DNA of 64,000 nt from Homalodisca vitripennis (lineage: Eukaryota > Arthropoda > Insecta > Hemiptera > Cicadellidae): contig NC_060208.1 of assembly GCF_021130785.1 (NCBI RefSeq), forward strand, positions 55,331,001-55,395,000. Reading direction: 5' to 3'. Shown here piece by piece: positions 37,401 to 50,310 of the stretch. Position numbers and translations under genes: made by a program. The notes beneath the pieces were generated by a model. It ran no database searches, was not told the DNA's origin, and was given only the letters and a program-made list of their open reading frames with translations. Numbering within the stretch: position 1 is the stretch's first letter; each line of letters opens with the position of its first letter.

Positions 37401-40400
37401 CCGAATAAGGCTGCATCTTAAGATCACCATGAGTTTAAATTTATAACAGACCAGAGTATTTATTTAAAACTATATTGAATTTCAGGAACAAAGCTTTTTT
37501 CCGTAATAATGCACCAGTCTTGATTATTAAGTTTAGCGGTAATTGTTTGGATGTAGTCTAGCAATTTTAGAATTCTGAAACGCATTTAAATACTTCATTT
37601 TCAAAAATCGTCAAAACTGCAAACTGGGATAGTTTTGTCTTTGAACTTGGCAAATCTGAACGAACAAAATTGTTAGCTAAAATGTTACTTGAAATTAGGT
37701 TTCAAGCTTATAATGAGTTACAGGCTAGAAGCAGAACTAATATCTCATCCACCTGTTAAGTGTTTTCGAGTCAATTAAATGTTCTAGAAATTCATATAAC
37801 AACAGTCCTAAGTTTTATAAAACGTATCTTAGGTTTTCAAACATAAACATTTTCTATTTTATATCCAAGTATAATCGGCATTAAAACGCTGCTTCCTCTC
37901 GACTGCAATAATTTATTTCATGACACCATTTCTTTTTATTGTCGCTTTCTAAATTTTGTAATCACATTTCAAAGAGCTCTTGAACTGATGGGCTATATGA
38001 CTGTTCGAGACAGAAACTGTAGAACGATATGAGGAAAGTGCTGGTGAGGCGGACTGAAGAAAGTGGAATGGAATTGGAAGTGGTGAGATGATTGTCGGGT
38101 TTGCAAGGCCGTTCGTTCAGTCCGCGAGTCAGGTAACTGTGGAGTGTAGTTATACCATTGTGCCGACTCTGTTGGAAACATTTATTGTTGAAGAAAGTTA
38201 TGTTTCTGTTGAACTTTCTGCTGTAGTATTCATCTATATTTTATTAGATGTACTCCTTTATAATACACTATACAATACGGGTACCGGTAATAGATTGGTT
38301 TCAGATGTCTAGAAGAGATCTATCTTGCATCTCAACGCGCTCTAAAAGTGAATCTATGAATTTTATTACATTTTGAACACAGAAATGGAATAAGGATAGT
38401 CTATTTAAAATGCCTATAGAGTAAGTCAGTTCATATGATGTCTTAAATAGAGGGTTTCTAGGGTCGCAGTGAAAACAAGATTTATTATTCTAAATAAGGC
38501 GGCCTCTGCTAATTGTTGGACGGTTGCAGATAGAAAGGCTTTTTGAAAATGTTTCGTAGTTAATAGAAAGCTTAGTTTTTAGCGTTCCGTATTTAAATAT
38601 TTTAGAGATACTTTCTGAATAGTGTTTCCAATTTTCCGTTTAAAAATCTGAACTATAGCTAAAATGTCCAGCATTGTAAGCATTTTAAGATTGGGAATAA
38701 GCCTCTCTAATACCCTAATACATTATAGAAACTCAAACTTAATTTTCATATAAGTGTGAGGGATTATAAAATACTCATTATTTCTTTTGTATGTTACCTT
38801 AAACGTGCTTGGAACATTAATATGTTCAGCCATACTTTATCTTTTCCTAAATGCATTGATAAGAGTGGTGCTTTGTTAATGTGCTTAGTTGAAATTTTGA
38901 CGTCGATAACTATTTAGGGTGATAACTTTAGATTTGTGCAAAAATGTTCCTTTTTATAATCCATCGCAAATATACTAGAGTATTTATTGCTGTTAAAATG
39001 AATTTAGTTGAAGAGTAAATAAAAACATTCTCTTAGTAAGAGTGTTTTCAAAACCTACAAAAAACGTATCTTCCGTTGACCTAGGATATATTTCCTAATT
39101 TCCCTTTACTCAGTAGCAGGAGGTTTTCTTGATCACCTTTTGTAACACTGTTAGGTCTTAGTAAGCTTTTTAATATTTAAAACTCATTCTTTTAGAGGTC
39201 ATTTTGTGTTGAAATGAAATATGCAGTTGAAAACGTTCAATGCAAGTTGGTTGGGTTCCAACCGCTAGCGGCGGAATTGATTTGCCAACGCCCTGACATC
39301 TTCTGACATTTTGTAATGATGTTGACTTTCAACCGACGTTGAGTTATTATTAAACCTGTTGGGGACACCCGTGCTAGCTTTTCTCACCGAACAGTGTTTC
39401 CAGTTCGGAAACTGTACGTTTCTCGTTGTGTCATTTTAGGAGTATTGCACTTGTCACACATTTTGAGTTGCCTTGCCAAGACACAATACGCCTTCTGTCG
39501 AGTCTGATGACGGAGAACTCATTTCGTTAAATTTAGTCCAATATATGCATTTTCATACATTTTTTGTTTTAGACTAGTATTTTTATCCGATCGGATCAAT
39601 TTTTCGTAGCAGTTTGTAGAAAACAATTTGTCAATTTTTAAGTTGAAGAAGAATAAGTGCATAGATGATGATCTTCATCGATGTTAAATGTTGCTTCAAA
39701 TCCACATATAGATAATAATTAACTGTTATTTAATAAATATGTTCATTTATTTAAAAGTAAAAAATATGTATTTCTATTCTTTACAACAGATAGTGGTTTC
39801 CACTGCAACGTAACATGAAAATATACCTGCCAGACATTGATAATTTGAAATAAGCACATATATTGAACGTTGTTTGTGTATCTAAAAATCTATTTTTAAC
39901 TATCGGCTGTGTAATATACAAAACAATTACTCACACGTGCACAGTAAGACTTAACGCACCCATGTATCCCACAAGACAAGTTGCACATACAGCAGGTGTC
40001 AAGCGCTGTGCAGCTGTTTGACAAAACACCTGCCATACGACTGGGCTGTTCGCCAACTGACACGGCGCTAACTTCGCTAATTTTGTTACATCTTTTTAGA
40101 GAATCTGTCGCTGCCGGAATTCCAGTAAAGCTTATTTAAAAAATGTATTTTCTGTAAGAGGAGTTCGTCATATTGAAACGTACTCGTAAGATACATTTAC
40201 ATATTATACAGAAATATAAATGTTATAGCAATAATACATTAAACGCAAAAAAGAACGAATCTCTATACAATGGATTGCGTAAAAGCGAATCTAAACCGTG
40301 TCGTCAACATGTCCTCGTGTAGTATAGGGCGGTGGAGAAGAAAGTGGATCCAAGATCGAGAGAAGTTTTTTGTCTTCAGAGTAATTACAGATCAGAACGT

Positions 40401-40787
40401 TACGCGTTTTGTTTGTTGTAAGACCTCACCGGGATTAGTAGTTTGTACGATTTAAAGTCATGTTTTAAAAATCTGTAAGACACGAAATGTTGACTTAAGC
40501 TGTAGTTTACTTTTCTCTTAGTGCAGCGTCTGGAATCTGACGCTGTCACATACTTAAATCCTGGAACCTGGTGTCATGTTCGTCATAAGATATGAAAAAG
40601 AAGTCGGTGACGAAGAAGCTAAAAACGAACTCTCTACATCGTTTTGTAAAGAACCCTCGACATAAGAGATGCCTAGACTACACAATATAGCCTAGTGTAA
40701 TCTAGTTTCACAACTGAGTCCACTACGATGTTTTAGACACGATCTCTAATCATTTTGGAACAGCCGAGTTTTGTACACGTACCGCAG
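37401..40787. other. intron segment, no gene recognised
   Basis: AT-rich. Short frames at 37993-38312 and 40270-40455 show no family resemblance. Confidence 0.4.
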
Positions 40788-40870
40788 CTATGGTGAGGAA
40801 GGGTTGATTCAATGTTAATAGTGGAGTTAAGCTCAACATTCAACCCTTCTCCCATAGTTATAGTACGTTG
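40788..40870. repeat. imperfect inverted repeat (hairpin)
   Basis: agctatggtgaggaagggtt...caatgtta on the left is mirrored by the complement of aacattcaacccttctcccatag on the right, around a ~15-bp loop. Outer sequence keeps partial complementarity (gtacacgtacc / atagtacgttg). Confidence 0.55.
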
Positions 40871-42450
40871 TAGCTATTATGTGTAGACAAGAAAGTTAAA
40901 CAGTACACATGTGATTACATAAGTACTAATTAATTACATTAGGCAACACCAAAATGACTCAGTAGCACAATGTCTTAAGTACTGAGCCTCCTGACACTTA
41001 TGGTTATATTCATTTAATCCATAAAACGTAATTTCCAATCTTTTGGCGTTGGGTTTAGTACATGTTTTATGACCACAACCTAATGAATTATCATGTCTTA
41101 ATAATAAACCTAAAACGAGAATATTACCTTCATTTTCAGCACATTTTAAGAAGAAAAATTAAAAATAAACTCTTTCTTTCGAGCGACAACTGAGCTCGGT
41201 CCCTGGATCTAATAATTATAACAGCGTATAGCTTTCTCAATCATGATAATTAATGTAGTTTTTTAAGTTTAGTCATGGTAGTTGGTATAACACGCCATTG
41301 TAATATCTCATAACATTTTAATTTTATTAATTAAGTTTTTTTCCTTTCTCTAATGAACATTTGATTCTTTTTATCTGTTGGTGTAGTGTATGCTGGTGTA
41401 CGAGGAGTTGGATGATTCTATGTAATCAATGCTAATTTAGGTCAACTTAATGAAAATATTTTCAAGAACTATTTCCAAGTATGATAGGTATGTATAGTTC
41501 TTGTAAGAAATTTTGAATTTTAAGTTAAACTCGCGTTACAAAAGCCATGGATGGGGTGAATGAGACAGGCCATGATTACTGCATTAGTTGTGGAAGTGGG
41601 TGACGGTGTGTGTGTGTTCCCGCACGGCAAGACTACTTTGATGTTTTCTCTTGGCTCTGGGCCGTGACATTCAGTTGGATGAATCACATGAACAGAGAAG
41701 TCACTCTGAGTTGGCAGCGTCGTATCGTCAATGAAAAGGAGATTTTAGTGGTTGTGTTCGGTTTACTCTGCATTTAGAAAACCGCCCCCAGCCAAGTTAG
41801 TTATTTTGTACAAAGTATATTTAATTGAGTAGAATTCAGGGATTTGTGTGACTCACTAAAGATAATACGCCACTGCCTGGGAATGTCCTAGAACTTGGTA
41901 GTCGCTCAGTGAATCAGTTTGAAGGGAAATTCCAATGAGTAAGGAATTCATTCAGCGTCACAACCATTGCTGAACATTTAGTACAATACCTGAGTTCTGA
42001 CTTGGTTGGGACTTTTACCTCACACACGCAGTGTAGGTGTCTTGACACATGTAGTTATGAATATATATCTTATTTATACAGAAAATATTTGCTACCGTGT
42101 TCTTTACATAACAATATTTCTCTTCCAAAGTGTATCGTATGGTACATATTTTTTCCTTTTAAGACGTTTTCTTTAATCATGCTTTAAATAAAAATATTGG
42201 AATTTAAATTTCTCAAGATCAAACCGGGGATGTAAAACAACACATACATTTCGATATCACATTTCATGGAGCTCTATATAAAAAAGCCAAGAAACAAAAT
42301 ACACTCCAACAATACAAACTCTTTGGTGCCTCAGTTGTTAAGGTACATTTATTTTAAATTACTAAAATAATTTAAAATAAAAATATAGAAGTCGCTTCTA
42401 CCGCTCTTATTTAACTAGTCAATTCATAGGATCATGCAAAACTAGACTAT

Positions 42451-42452
<2 letters not shown>
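40871..42452. other. intron segment, no gene recognised
   Basis: AT-rich, with a CpG-containing stretch at 41540-41770. No coding signature. Confidence 0.4.

Positions 42453-42494
<42 letters not shown>
42453..42494. repeat. (TA)n microsatellite
   Basis: A simple TA run of about 21 units. Confidence 0.95.
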
Positions 42495-42499
<5 letters not shown>

Positions 42500-42939
42500 A
42501 AAATAAGATAATTTGGTTGGACGTTACTAATCCTTTTCATCGGGACATAACATACATTTTTCCCGAAATAATTTTTTGTCTAACCCAATATTTTTCTATA
42601 CATGCAATTTTATATTAATGTTTTTAAAATTGGTGCTAAATGAACTGATATCTCTATTTTGTTTTGTCGCTTCTGTTATTAACACGCAAAGTAAAACGTA
42701 GTGTAAACAGTTAACAAGTTATGTTTTTACTACTTAAGACAACTGAAACTAACTTAAAATTAAACAAAGCTAAATAGTACATACCTGTTTACAACTGGTT
42801 TTTATTGGGTGTAAAGTAACACGGGTATGAAACTTTTCGGTAAAATTTGTGAACGCTCTGTAGACATGTAGTTCGTGATACTCGCACGATCAGCAATCAA
42901 GAATGTTATTGCAACTGTTGCGGTAAATGTGAGCTCAAA

Positions 42940-43300
42940 GGAGGGCTGTCATTTTAAAAGTGAACTGTGGACTGTGCCCGTGCCAACGTCGCACAAAAAC
43001 GACACAAGTGCGCTAAAATAGCATTTCTGTGGTTGGCAGATCCTCGGATTGCACTATCGGCTGATCCGCGCCGCATATTTGGCACGGTCCTGGAGCCAGA
43101 GTCGCTCTCCAGCCTATCGGGCTTAGTGGGTAATTCAATGGTGTGCTTGTGTCCGCTCATTGAGTCGGCTAAGTACAAGCTAGGATTGTCATACATTTCC
43201 TCCCTCTCGTTTAAAAATAGTCTCAAACACCCGTCGCGTCTGTACGCCGGTCGTTACAGTCCTATGTCCAAGTTCGCTGTCTCACAGTTTTCGGAACATT
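42940..43300. promoter_or_regulatory. CpG-rich intronic patch
   Basis: It is CpG-rich over about 350 bp (ctgatccgcgccgcatatt, acccgtcgcgtctgtacgcc). Open frames of 116 codons (+) and 90 codons (-) overlap here, but neither translation is recognised and they are best explained by low stop density in GC-rich DNA. Confidence 0.25.
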
Positions 43301-44938
43301 GTGGGACTCAAAGTTAACCTTGTGTCAATTCGTAGTGAGTGTTCATAATCAAAATCACTTATCATTTAATACGTGTTACATATATAAAGCTATAGTTGAC
43401 CCTTCGTAACTAATCATTTTAATGGCCCTTTCCTTAAAATTGATTTTGTCAGTATTTACTGACACTATCGGAAAAAGTCTAATTATTTAATAGGGTTTAT
43501 ATTTTCTTTGTTAAAATTCATTTATGCTTTTTGTAAATAAAAGAAAATTGTAAACTCATGGTAGTTTGATGTATGGGTTTTCTATTAAAAAATTTGTTTT
43601 CAGCTTGTTAACAATCATTGAACTGTTTCATTGTAATCCAGTAGTTTGCATTGCTTAAGTATTCAACTTCTATACAAGAGTAAATAATTGTGTAGGATCT
43701 TCAAACAAAGAAACTATTGTGTAAGTAAATTTGGCACGTTTTTTTCAACCGACTCAAAACATACCCAGGCCCTTAACGAAAGAAGGTCCACGCATAGTTT
43801 TCATTGCTATATCTGTATAATCTTATTCCCATTCCGAACAACAGTGGCTTACTTACGCTGACTTCGAATTAGAGATCTTTAAAACATCCCACAAAAATCT
43901 TTGCTGCTGAAAATCATAGCTGTTTACATAATAAGAGCCTCCTTGCTTTATATACACCAATGCGTACGCATTCAGAGAAACCCATCCTAGATTTTATAAG
44001 TCAACCATAATCTTGCATGTGATTCAGAAGCATTTCAGCTCATCGGTTGATGGATGGTTGGTGCGTTCTATTGGTAGACACATCATTAATATAAACATCA
44101 ACATAAATCTGGACGTCATTTCAGGTTAGATGGTCTTTTGTTTTTTATATTAAAAAAAGAAAGCAGAGGGTTAAAATTGGGAACTTTAAGCACTACCTGC
44201 ACTACGTTGCAACGAAACTATTAGAATATAACTCAGCAAATCTTACTCTTAAGCCTTTTCTAAAATGTATCCAGCAAATAAGGCCTTAATGAAATACAAA
44301 AGCAGGAAACTTTCTCAAAAAGAGACGATGGTGAAATTGTTTCTAACATTTATCAATCAGTGTAGATCATATAAACCTGATCTCGCCGTAAGACCGCAGT
44401 ACCACTACTAAAAAAGACTACCTGTTTGTGGCAGAGAACAACCTCTAGTGAAGCCGAACTGTAGAGATAAGATGACAAACTGCCATTTTCGACCTTTTGG
44501 AATCTCTCAGCTACAATTACCTAAGTAAAACGTATTTTAATATCAGGGATAGAGACAGATCTAGGTTCATAAATACAAACACAGGTGATGCAAGCAAGGG
44601 TGAATCATCGTAAAACGTGTCAACATAATTTCAGATATTGGTCAGTTGTTCAAATAATTATAAGACTAAAGCAACCGCATTTCATGTCCCCATAGGATTT
44701 TTAGAGTCATAATTTGTTGAACTCACGTTGGTGGTTAAAAGTGTAATTTGAAGGAAATTAAGAAAAACAATAGTATACGAATACAGTATGACACACGGTT
44801 TGGTATACATAAGCTATTGATTGTTAACTGCGTATCGCCGGCTTTCACGGTACAGCGTAAAAGGAAAAGATGGATCTTTGTAAACTGGGTTTCTTCATTA
44901 TAAAGCTAATTTTATCGTTTCCTTTTTAGTAAATCTAA
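43301..44938. other. intron segment, nothing recognised
   Basis: AT-rich sequence without supported genes or repeats. Confidence 0.45.
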
Positions 44939-45660
44939 TTGCACTCACTTGAGCCCAGTTTGTGGACTGGTGAGGAATGTCCCCGGACGGGTCCGTGGAG
45001 ACGACCGCAAAACCCAACACCTAGCCTGGCTTCCGCGTTACACTCCTCTAAAATGCTGGCGTCGCATTTCGAAAATCGACAAAAAACTACGTTGGTTAAC
45101 ATGTTAGATCTGTTGGCCAAACAATGTTGGGAGGCGAACATAAAGGAAAAAAAAACTGTAAAATTAAATCGTGTTGCGTTACTAGCGGATTTGTTTGTAT
45201 AATTTGTTACCGAATTCCAAGACATTTTTATTAATAGCCGCCTTCTTGAGGTTTACAGTAGCTATTTCTAGCACTAATATTTTCATGTTACTTCATATAA
45301 GATTTTAGTAGTGTTGTATTGTGTGGGAATGTCAATTAATTGGGCTCTAATGAATGCGAGCCCATAGGGCAGGACGAAGTACAACCGTACAACCGAAATT
45401 CCTGAGTACCGCGTCAACACGCACACAGTCGACTCAGGAGTCTCGGGTCCCAGCAACGAACCCTGCGGTAGTCTATCCACTCGTGACTTTTGTTGCAGTT
45501 TGCGCCCACAACCTTCCTTCCACCTGTTGTCGTTGTTCACTAATCATGCTTTCTCCCTGCTCACACAGTCCCGTTATTGAGCGATCACTTGGCCGGAACG
45601 GCGCTCTAGTCTCGGCAGTGTATTCTCTCGCCAATGTTACCATTAACTAACAATCACATC
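44939..45660. promoter_or_regulatory. pair of CpG-rich patches
   Basis: Two GC-rich stretches (44940-45070 and 45350-45650) are separated by AT-rich sequence. Overlapping frames on both strands show no recognisable protein. Confidence 0.2.
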
Positions 45661-46129
45661 TGAACAAGTCAACGAACAATCACGTTTTGTTCTACGATTA
45701 ATAAAACATTCGACTTCTTATAAGTTTGCGTTTCCTTTTGTTAGTCATTTGCCGTCAATTCTGTTAACAACTATGGTCTTCGACTCTAATTTTCCTGACA
45801 GAAGATTAAAGTGGTGCACGCTGATAATTATTCAGCTGGGGTTTACTCTTAAAAGTTAATTATCGACATACTTTTTCACATTTTCAAGTTAGGCATTAAC
45901 TAATATTTGGAATCGTATCATTGCTTGGTTTAGTAATGTGTCCGTTTATATCAGATATGGTATCGTAGGCTTGTACTGAAGAAGGGAAAGCATATCCATG
46001 CTAGAGTTGGATGCGCTTCATTTGCGATTCCCAGTATCCCACAAGTTCTTTCATTTACACCAAGGAAACGGGAGAGGAAACCCATAGAAATCCCTCAATA
46101 GAGAGGTAACGTTGACAAGTACAAGCGAG

Positions 46130-46300
46130 CCTGCAAAAGAATGAGCGGCGGTGCGCGGCGACGCGGGATTCCTGGCAGTTTTGGCGGGAAGTCAATTTGG
46201 CGCATTGCCAGACGAGACAGGCGGCCGCCTAGTCCGACGGTGTCTGCGGCAGCGTGCAGCGAGGCTCGTTGGGAGTCGCTAAATTGCGATTTTTGGGAAG
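46130..46300. promoter_or_regulatory. CpG-rich patch with paired E2F-like sites
   Basis: TTTTGGCGGGAA (46179-46190) and TTTGGCGC (46196-46203) are two close matches to the E2F site TTTSGCGC, separated by five bases. The patch is otherwise GC-rich (gcggtgcgcggcgacgcggg upstream, gacaggcggccgcctagtcc downstream). Function as a cell-cycle-linked enhancer or promoter is inference. Confidence 0.35.
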
Positions 46301-47590
46301 TCAGGCATTAGATAGATAATTTGCAATGGTGAGAATGCATTACTTAGAATGTTACAATGTATACACAAAATATTATTATAAGAGAAGTAATATTCTTTCC
46401 ACGTTTACATTCTATTGATTAAATAGCTGTTGCAATATTTTTTTAATATATTTTTCTTTTTTTGTATTTCGATTTTTAACGTTAAACGATTAAATAAAAC
46501 AGTTTGTTCCTAAACGCAACAATCCCTTTAATGTTATTTTGGAAATAGTCGAAATTATTGAATTATTAATGATTGACTGTTGATATAACGTGAAGACTGA
46601 TCATTCAACTTTATGTCAATTCAATACCTGAGTGTAAGCTGCTGGCTTCCCGTTTAGACTTTGGCAACTCCCCAGTGTTAGTCAAGGCCTGGATTCTTAT
46701 GACTTGTATCATCAATATGCGAGAAGTGTAGGAGAGACGAATTTACAGCGGTTTACGATTCTCCACACGAGGTATTCAAAAGTCACGTATTGGGTATAAA
46801 ATGCCACCGATACCGATACGATCTGCCAGAATTTGTCAGAGCGGTGACGATATTGGGAGATATTCACGCCTCTCTCGCTGTTAATAATTTTGAATGATCT
46901 GGCACGATCTGACACTATTGTTTCGTTTTATGGGTAACTTTCGTGTTCTTGGGCTAAAACACGCTGTTACATCTTTACTGTGTGGGACATTTCATGATCA
47001 CATTACAATGGACGTGCTCACTGAGTGATGTGTCGTGGATAAATATACATTGTCCAGTAGGGAAGGGGGTTGGGGCTTAGTTCGTTTACTTCACGATGAA
47101 CCGGCATCCGTTCAACCCCTTTGGTAGTAAAACATATACAGACTGTTACTCTTAGTTTTTGTCATTTACTTCTTGTAATAGTATTCGAAGCAACTCGATA
47201 ACAAGTACTTACAGGAAATGTACAGCAATCCGAACATAGACCGCTCAATAAGGTTCGTCAGTTACAACTAACTGGTAGTAAGTCTGATCCAAGGATCACA
47301 CTGTGAGGTGTTCTAGTGGGACTGAAGTATCTTTTAGATAGTATTAATCATATAAACAAATACATAATTGTATATTGTATTAATTAAAATACGATGAAAA
47401 CAGAATTGATAACTAGAAATAAAGAAGCTTTACCAAATATTACTGGGTCATGTTGTTGGCTCAATGTTTGTAACAAAGCTACAGGTAAAGCACCAATTCA
47501 TAATACTCGACCAGCCCGCGCACGTCCGTGTACTAAATATCTCACAATTTGCCAACCGTCTTCTGTGGGGGATAACGTATAGGATTATAA
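46301..47590. other. intron segment, nothing recognised
   Basis: AT-rich; no gene or repeat supported. Confidence 0.4.
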
Positions 47591-47690
47591 TCCAAATATT
47601 TAGACCATAGATTACAATAAGACCAAATAGATGGGCTATGCCTATCTTGCCAACATTGGGGCAGGTGAAGCCAGGTCCGCCATGTTTTCG
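47591..47690 (+). repeat. dispersed repeat, left inverted copy
   Basis: It contains atagattacaataagacc followed by aaatagatgggc, gcaggtgaagcc and ccgccat. A diverged inverted copy lies at 49034-49143. Confidence 0.65.
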
Positions 47691-49033
47691 TGGGATAGAA
47701 ACTCAAAACTACGCTCCGATTAGTGTAAAAATTCAGTTCTCCCGTTTCAATCAACTCGTGATCTACCCTACTTAGAATAAAGAAAATACTTTGAAACTGT
47801 GTATGAGTGAAGTCAATAAGCTATGGATGCCTTTGGTATCATTCAAATGTTTAAAAAATTTAGTTTTGCAATTTAAATAATTAAATAAAGTCGAGAATTA
47901 TGTTTACATTTTAAAACTTGACATAAAAAAGTTAGTCGGCTGCTACTTTTGCCGTTTTTTTGGTCAGGCAAGTTTAAAAACTGTGGAAAATGTTGTTGAA
48001 TAGTTGAAGTTTTCAGAACATATTTTCTTTTTTAATTAGCTCTTATGGTTTGGCCAGAAAGTTATTGTTTGTGAGACGTTAGTTTACGAGTGACGCGACC
48101 GCTTGGAGCTCAACGCTCCGTGCGGTAGAACACGCTTTATTATTGTTTACAGTAATTACTTCAAATAAAATCACATACGTTATGTAATTAATGAAGGAAT
48201 TCAATCTGAGTCAATACTCTAAACAAGTAGGCCTACAACTAAGAGTTTATTTGCTATTTATTGTTTGCATATATACTATAATATGAGCAAAGTTTGTATA
48301 TGCGGGTAAATTATTAGATGAGGGAAACATGACTTTAAACCTTATAATCCTTCAGCTCAAAATACCCCAAAACACAATATCTAAAGTTTATGTTTACATA
48401 TTATAACAAAGTGTATAAAGGTTTAAGAAAATATTTTGTTAAGACTGTAAACATTTATTATACAATTAGTAAGGCAATAAGTAAGATTTATAGATTAATT
48501 ATAATAAAGTATGGAAAATTACTTAAATGTTGTACGTTTACAAGTAATTGTAACTAATCTGTAATACTCAGTTGAGAAGAGGAGGAAGTTTTAAGTCATA
48601 TATTATAAATGTTAGTTTATTGACCTTTTTCAATTAAAATTGCGCTAAAAAGAAAGAAAATATAGAAATAGATTTGTTTTTAGGTGACCATTTCCAACCA
48701 TGATGACAAACGAAACAAAAGACAAAAACTACAATACAATTAAAAAACTTGAACAGTTTAAAATTTAATGAACCAACTATTGCCCCATGAACGTTACTGT
48801 TTTCAAGAGGTAATTTCTAAGTTTGGTTTTGTGTATTGATTCATTGAATTTCTTTGAAAAATTGTGTAGTCTCAACTTAAAATATTTCTTAGCTATTGCC
48901 TTTAAAAGAAGTACAAAATGGTTAGTGAGCGGAGTGTATAGCAAGCAGGTCACTACTAACAGTAAGCTCGACAAGGGCGAAGTGAAGAGCGGGGGTGCAA
49001 GGCGACGCTCCTCAGTAGGGTGAATCACGCCCG
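47691..49033. other. segment between inverted repeat copies
   Basis: No transposase or other coding frame is recognised. It includes a CpG-rich patch at 48080-48135 and another at 48950-49033. Confidence 0.4.
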
Positions 49034-49143
49034 CGCCGCCATATTGTTGAGTATTAGCCGCTCCGCAGTGGCTTCACCTGCTAGCACCCGATGTCCTATC
49101 TATTGGTCTTATTGTAATCTATGATTTAGACGCCCAATATTTT
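49034..49143 (-). repeat. dispersed repeat, right inverted copy
   Basis: On the - strand it reads atcatagattacaataagac, then caatagatagg, gcaggtgaagcc and ggcg, matching the copy at 47591-47690 over about 100 bp with small indels. Confidence 0.65.
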
Positions 49144-49739
49144 AAAGACTGGAGTAATATAGGGATAAGGCTGGGAGAAGATTTTCTCGCGTTTACTGTA
49201 CACCCACGCGTTCGTTGTTCCAGATCAATTCTGACTCATCAAGGCCATAGATGTTCAGGTTGGTACGGGCTCGGGTCATGAGGAGCCAATCCAATCACGA
49301 CAGTATCTGTGCTTCGGAACCATCGTTAAAATGAGTTGTAGTAGTATTTTTATCTTGCTGGACAATAAATAGCTCTAGATGAGAATGCAATGATACTTTA
49401 CGAATGCAATGATTGCCCAAAATCGCCACTGTTCTGTCAAATTTCGTCACTTCAGTTGGTATAGGCGATTTTTTTTTATACCCAATGAAGCTTTTGAACA
49501 AGAATTACTAAAAGCTTACTTAAGCGAGACCTACTCTCGTCTATGTTTACGTAGTGGCCACGGGTTTCATCTGTCATAGGAAACAAAATCGTTGGTAGGA
49601 TAGTTCTATACACAGGTCAGATGCTGCTTAATATAATCGATAATAATTTTTAACAATAATTAATCTGTAGAATGCGTAAGAGAAAACATGTGTAGATCAA
49701 TGCCGTTCCCGCGGTAAACTATAATCCTTAAACCTGTTA
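49144..49739. other. intron segment, nothing recognised
   Basis: No coding frame or repeat supported. Confidence 0.4.
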
Positions 49740-50310
49740 TTCTTCTGTAACAGTTGGTCAGTAGGATGTTGTCACGAGTCCGCCTCATGCAGATGGCCGT
49801 TGGCCGGCAATTGTTGGCCTAATTCCTCACTAATTGGCCTGAGGCCGCGGATGGTTCCCGCCAATATACCAGACGCCCGGCACGTACAACAAATAATAAC
49901 GTCTCGCTCCGCCGCCATACCTCAGTGTCAACTGTGGTGGTTTATGTGTCTGTTGTCGTCATTGGTCGCCATGCTGACGCATATGTGGCTTTACGATGTA
50001 TATATTAATGATTCTTTAAGAGTTTAATTGTGTGTTTACTGTATTTGTAATTTAAAGGACTAACCAATTTTTCGTTCATAATGTATGTTGATTCAAATCT
50101 GAATCTTGAGACTTGGATCAATTGTTTTTTTATGAATATGTTTCCCTAAAGAGCGCGGTGGTGGGTCAGAAGGAATGCAGCTGCCCGGCGCTGTAGACCG
50201 GCGGCGTGACGGATGACTCACCGCGCTGTGAAACTTACCTGAGTGCGGATCTGCGGTAACCGGTGTTTTTTACAGTTTAGGGGAGACCGCTGGCCGGTTG
50301 CCCACTTCAG
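49740..50310. promoter_or_regulatory. two CpG-rich patches
   Basis: The GC-rich stretch 49785-49970 contains three close repeats of TTGGCC / TTGGCCTGAGGCC-type sequence. A second lies at 50150-50300 (ctgcccggcgctgtagaccg). No coding signature. Confidence 0.2.

Noticed and set aside
42967..43317. 116-codon + strand frame with overlapping 90-codon - strand frame
   Set aside because: Frames on both strands of a GC-rich patch, neither recognisable. Low stop density explains both.
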